From contig CM050451.1 of assembly GCA_027563935.2 (NCBI GenBank), forward strand, positions 28,659,565 to 28,723,564: a stretch of DNA of 64,000 nucleotides, given 5' to 3'. The DNA comes from Costus lasius. Lineage: Eukaryota; Streptophyta; Magnoliopsida; Zingiberales; Costaceae. Under the pieces are notes generated by a model. It saw only the letters and a list, made by a program, of their open reading frames with translations. It did no database searches and had not been told where the DNA came from. Position numbers and translations under genes: made by a program. Below, one piece after another: positions 60,432-64,000 of this stretch (position 1 is the stretch's first letter; every line of letters starts with the position of its first letter).

Positions 60432-61465
60432 TGATGACACCAAAATATGTAGTATATTTTGCATCATTTTAGATACTTTTTCATGCTAAATTGAAGATCT
60501 TTTACTTGTTTTTATGATTGAATCCATCAATTATTGCAAAGTCCACTTCTATTTTGATTTTTCATATTTTTCAGGCGAAAGGCACTATTTAAGGCGTTTT
60601 TAAGCAAAATAAAATACATGGAAGAGTTCTCATCATCAAGAAGAAGTCATCCAAGAAATTTCACGCAAATCGAGGCTAAAGACCAAAATACGGTAGTGCC
60701 GTATTTATAATACGGTACCATATTTTTCGCGGCTACCGTATTATCGAGAGCACGGCCGTATTTTGGTGATTTTCCAAACAAAAGATTGTGCGAAAAATAC
60801 GGCACTGCCGTAAGGTTTTCCACGACCGTATTTTGGGGCGCTTTCAGAACAGAAACCTTTGCGAAAATTACGGCACTACCGTAAATAATTACACAGGCCG
60901 TATTTTCCCAACGTATCCGTCGAGAGAGTTCAGCCGATTTTACGGCACGGTCGTAAACCATATTACAGTGCCGTATTTTCCAGCACTTTCAGAACAGAAT
61001 AGTCGAGGGATTTTACGGCAGTGTCGTAAGATATTACACTGTTGTATTTCGGTTTTTGAAGGCGACTCCCAGGTCAATTTCGACGCTCGAATTTTGCGGA
61101 GATTATTGCGGTCGATCCAAAGCTTAAAATAAAAGATTGAAAAAAGGAAAAGGAGAACTTGGGAGGAGAGGATTGTGAAGATATGAAAAGCCCCAAATTT
61201 CGTTTACTGTCGAGGGAGAAATCACCGAACACGCTGCCGCCTAGGGTTTCGCCGCCACAATCAATCCAAAGCACTTCCGGCCGTGATTTTCATACTGAAG
61301 CTTCACTTGGTGAAGGAGACAACGTGCCTAAAGTTTCAGAACGAAAAGAGATCGATTCGAGGAGAAATCAAAGGAAGAAGCTCACGCCACACTATTCACG
61401 ACTTCTCTTGCAAATTACGGCTGTGAAATACTTCACAGCCATGCTGTATTTTATAAAAACTCCTT
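60432..61465 (+). repeat. Truncated 3' LTR of element B
   Basis: Matches the first ~1034 bp of the 5' LTR, starting TGATGACACC, then stops at the TTTTATTGAT point (53440 in the 5' LTR). From there the sequence belongs to the inverted LTR of element C. About 800 bp of the 3' LTR are therefore missing. Confidence 0.82.
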
Positions 61466-62770
61466 TTATTGATCAAGATGGATCTAACCTAAGGAAGAGA
61501 TCCTAACATGCAATTCTAGGGTTCCAAATTCTCAAGCAATTACCTTTCAGTCTCAAGTGAAAATTCCAAGAACATAATTAATAACATGAACTTATAGAGA
61601 GTCTAAGCGCAATTATCACATGAGTAAAATTATCATGCTAAGATTAAACTCAACGAAATATTGAAAAAAGAGTTATCTAGTCATTGGAAGTTAAGTAAAT
61701 TACTCCCCCATGTCCCAAAAATAGTTTAAGTTATCATCATGAGGGAATTACAACAAATCATGGCTTCAGAGGATCGAAAATCGAAAGAAAAGAGAAGATA
61801 GAAAATACAGTACGGCTATGAAGAATTTCACAGCCGTAATTCGCAAAGGATCGTCGGTGAACAGTGCTAGCGATTCCTCTTTCTTTGATTTCTCTTCCGA
61901 TCGATCTCCTTTCGGTCTGAGATTTCTGGGGTATTGTCTCCTCCCTCTGACGAAGCTTCAGTATGAAAATCGCGGTCGGAGGTCGTCTGGATCGAGCGTG
62001 ACGGCCAAAACCTTCGGTGGTGGCGTGGATCAAGATTTCTCCCTCGACGGTGCACGAAATTTAGGGCTTTTGGTCTCCCTGTAATCCTCTTGTCAAAAGC
62101 TCCCCTTTTGCTTCTTACAGCTTTGAATATAAAGCCCTAGATTGCCCGCAAGAATCTTCGCAAAGATCAGGCGTGAAGATTGACCTGGGAATCGCGTTCA
62201 AACACCGCAATACGGCAGTGTAATATCTTACGGCACTGCCGTAAAATCCATCGATCGTTATGTTCTGAAATTGTTGGTAAATATGGCACCGTAATTTTGT
62301 TTACGGCAGTGCCGTAAAATCGGCTGAACTCTCTGGTCGGATTCATCAGGGAAATACGACCCGTGTAATTCTTTACGGGAGTGCCGTAATTTCAGGGCAA
62401 CTTTCTGTTCTGAAGATGCTTCGAAATACGGCCCGTAAACTGGGTTACGGCAGTGCCGTAATTTCGGCAAAAGTCTTTGTTCAGAAAGTGCCCCAAAATA
62501 CGACCGTGTAAATCCTTACGGCAATGCCGTATTTTCGCGAAAACCTTCTGTTTGAAATATCACCAAAATACGATCATGATCTCGATAATACGGTAGCCAT
62601 GAAAAATACGGTACCGTAAAATCCCTTACGGCACTGCCGTATTTTGGGTTCCTTGCCTCGATTTGCGTAAAATTTCTTGGGTGACTTCTTCTTGATGATG
62701 AGAATCCTTCTATGTATTTGATTTTGCTTAAAAACGCCTAAAAATAGTGTCTTTTTACCTGAAAACCAAA
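61466..62770 (-). repeat. 3' LTR of element C, inverted relative to B
   Basis: Reads on the minus strand like the B LTR, including the palindrome cluster (62210-62650) and GGGACATGGGGGAGTAAT. Its first ~145 bp, with the TG terminus, are missing: the pre-LTR segment runs straight into TATTTTGGTTTTCAGG. Confidence 0.78.
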
Positions 62771-62779
62771 ATACATAAG

Positions 62780-64000
62780 GCTCAAACTTTACTTGTCCTC
62801 AAGCAAAAATCAAAATTTGAAATCAAAGTTTGATCAAAAGAATAACTTTTTCATGCTCAATAAATTTCTAAAAGATAACTCGTCAATAAAAAATTCTATC
62901 AATTGATTTACAAAACTTCAAATAGACATATCATTCTTAGAACTCAACCTTCTAGATCCATAATTTAATCAAATAAAACTTCGCAACATGTACAATAAAT
63001 AGAATTTTCAATCTCATGATTTCTCTCAATCTTCAGTTCAAATCTATCATGCTTTTGTTTACAGAAATTAGGTTTCCAAGATCTTTTTCCACTCTCTTAT
63101 CTTTTTCTTTTTTTTTGTGGCATCATTCACATTCTCTAACTCGATTACCACCTTTTTTCTGGTGACGAGATTAGAGTGCACGAATCACATAATCAATGCA
63201 ATGGAACCCATATCCTCTAATTTGAAAAAAAATTATTAAGGACAGCGAAGTTTATGTGAAATAATTTTTCTCATAACATGTACCCACATAGATACATATT
63301 TTTTCTATTTATTATTTCAACCCATAACCTTCGGTACCACTGCGCTTTCCCACAGTGCCAAGTAGGGGAGTTCTCACCTTTATTTTGGGTATCTTGGATC
63401 CTTATTTCCCAATAAATAACAAGAATAGACTAAATATCTACTAGGTTGATCAATTGATCTCAAGTCATAAATCATACTCATATACTCATTTTATTCGAAA
63501 GAAAATTTTCACCGTTAAATTTTATTCCTCAAATAACATATCTACCTAAAATTTTATGCATCAATCAATGTCATATTTCAATATTGAAGAAATAAATTTG
63601 ACATGATAGGGCTATATCTTCAATCATGAATTTGAGATCATCAATCATTCAAGTTATCAACAGTATAAATCAAGAGTGAACTCATCATCATCATTACAAT
63701 ATCAAATCATCAAAAATATATCACCATGTATATCATATCAAACATCAGAATATCAAAATATCATACAACTCCATCGAAACAGTAAAAATCAATATCATCA
63801 TCATAATACAACCATATCGAATATCTATCATCAGAATATCATCATACAACCATATCGAATGAGAATAACAATATGTAGTGGTGGCAGTCATGGAAGCATC
63901 ATCCTTCCCTTCATCATATGAAACAACAGTGAGATAAAGAAAATCATAGTACAGCAAAAAGGTAAGGGAAGAAAATCATACATGGACTTCATCTTTGGGC
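62780..64000 (-). other. 3' non-coding region of element C
   Basis: Homologous on the minus strand to 59750-60431 of element B (for example GATCAATTGATCAACCTAG). There is a short local duplication of CATACAACCATATCGAAT (near 63803 and 63843) and an ATCATC-rich stretch (63680-63860). No ORF of note. Confidence 0.7.

Larger units (their letters stand above)
52393..61465 (+). mobile_element. Athila-like Ty3/gypsy retrotransposon B (plus strand, inserted in A)
   Basis: Full 5' LTR, PBS, gag-AP-RT-RH-INT, a 1.1-kb 3' non-coding region and a truncated 3' LTR. The 5' LTR starts at TGATGACACC (52393) inside the gag/AP region of element A, in the opposite direction. The 3' LTR starts with the same TGATGACACC at 60432. 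No right-hand target duplication can be checked because the 3' LTR is cut at about 61465. Coding parts carry several in-frame stops and at least two frameshifts, so it is not autonomous. Confidence 0.9.
61466..64000 (-). mobile_element. Athila-like retrotransposon C, 3' end (minus strand, runs off the window)
   Basis: Minus-strand LTR (about 61466-62770) homologous to the LTR of B. To its right is the 3' non-coding region with the pre-LTR segment TTGAGGACAAGTAAAGTTTG (rc near 62800) and the shared hairpin motif (63316-63374). The coding region would lie beyond 64000. Confidence 0.82.

Overview
The window is plant nuclear DNA, almost certainly from a monocot. Evidence: two angiosperm genes (a CTR1/EDR1-type Raf-like kinase and an arogenate dehydratase), plant-lineage LTR retrotransposons (copia and Athila-like Ty3/gypsy), hAT-type MITEs, a very GC-rich intronless gene in an AT-rich background (the bimodal GC pattern common in monocots), and very long TE-filled introns. 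I cannot name the genus. The dispersed GGTACCGG-rich intronic repeats suggest a large-intron monocot such as a palm or a Zingiberales, but that is a guess.

Layout. 1-29322: the 3' part of a CTR1-like kinase gene on the + strand. The first exon in view is at 5543, ten more follow, and the stop is at 29322; the 5' exons lie left of the window. I spliced the exons by eye and they join in frame into 486 residues: the end of the EDR1-type regulatory domain, a linker and a complete protein kinase domain. Introns reach 4.4, 6.8 and 7.8 kb and hold hAT MITEs with 8-bp target duplications (7299-7836, 27588-27971), a truncated Athila LTR (15467-~16205), a decayed LINE (~26540-27540), several copies of a GC-rich repeat family, a pyrimidine-rich block and many two-copy tandem duplications. 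A deletion-derivative copia element (720-4190, 5-bp TSD, both LTRs, PBS and PPT visible) sits upstream of the first visible exon.

29323-40792: intergenic, AT-rich, with a 95-bp tandem duplication, a purine-rich block (32.98-34.1 kb) and a higher-order tandem array (about 42-bp monomers grouped in threes, 35.93-36.53 kb). 40793-42187: an intronless plastid-targeted arogenate/prephenate dehydratase gene (phenylalanine biosynthesis) with MYB AC-element-like sites in its promoter.

42597-64000: nested retrotransposons. A GC-rich LTR-like block is followed by element A (minus strand, 43954-52392: 3' LTR, 3' non-coding region, INT, RH, RT, AP). A solo LTR (47472-49232, 5-bp TSD, TIR TGATGCAG) interrupts the integrase of A. 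Element B (plus strand, 52393-~61465) is inserted into the gag/AP region of A: full 5' LTR, Asp-tRNA-type PBS, gag-AP-RT-RH-INT with several stops and frameshifts, and a truncated 3' LTR. That LTR is fused tail-to-tail to an inverted LTR of element C (minus strand, ~61466-64000 and beyond). The LTRs of B and C carry dense short palindromes (TACGGCACTGCCGTA type), and A, B and C share a conserved hairpin motif in the 3' non-coding region. No CRISPR, prokaryotic system, tRNA or rRNA was seen.
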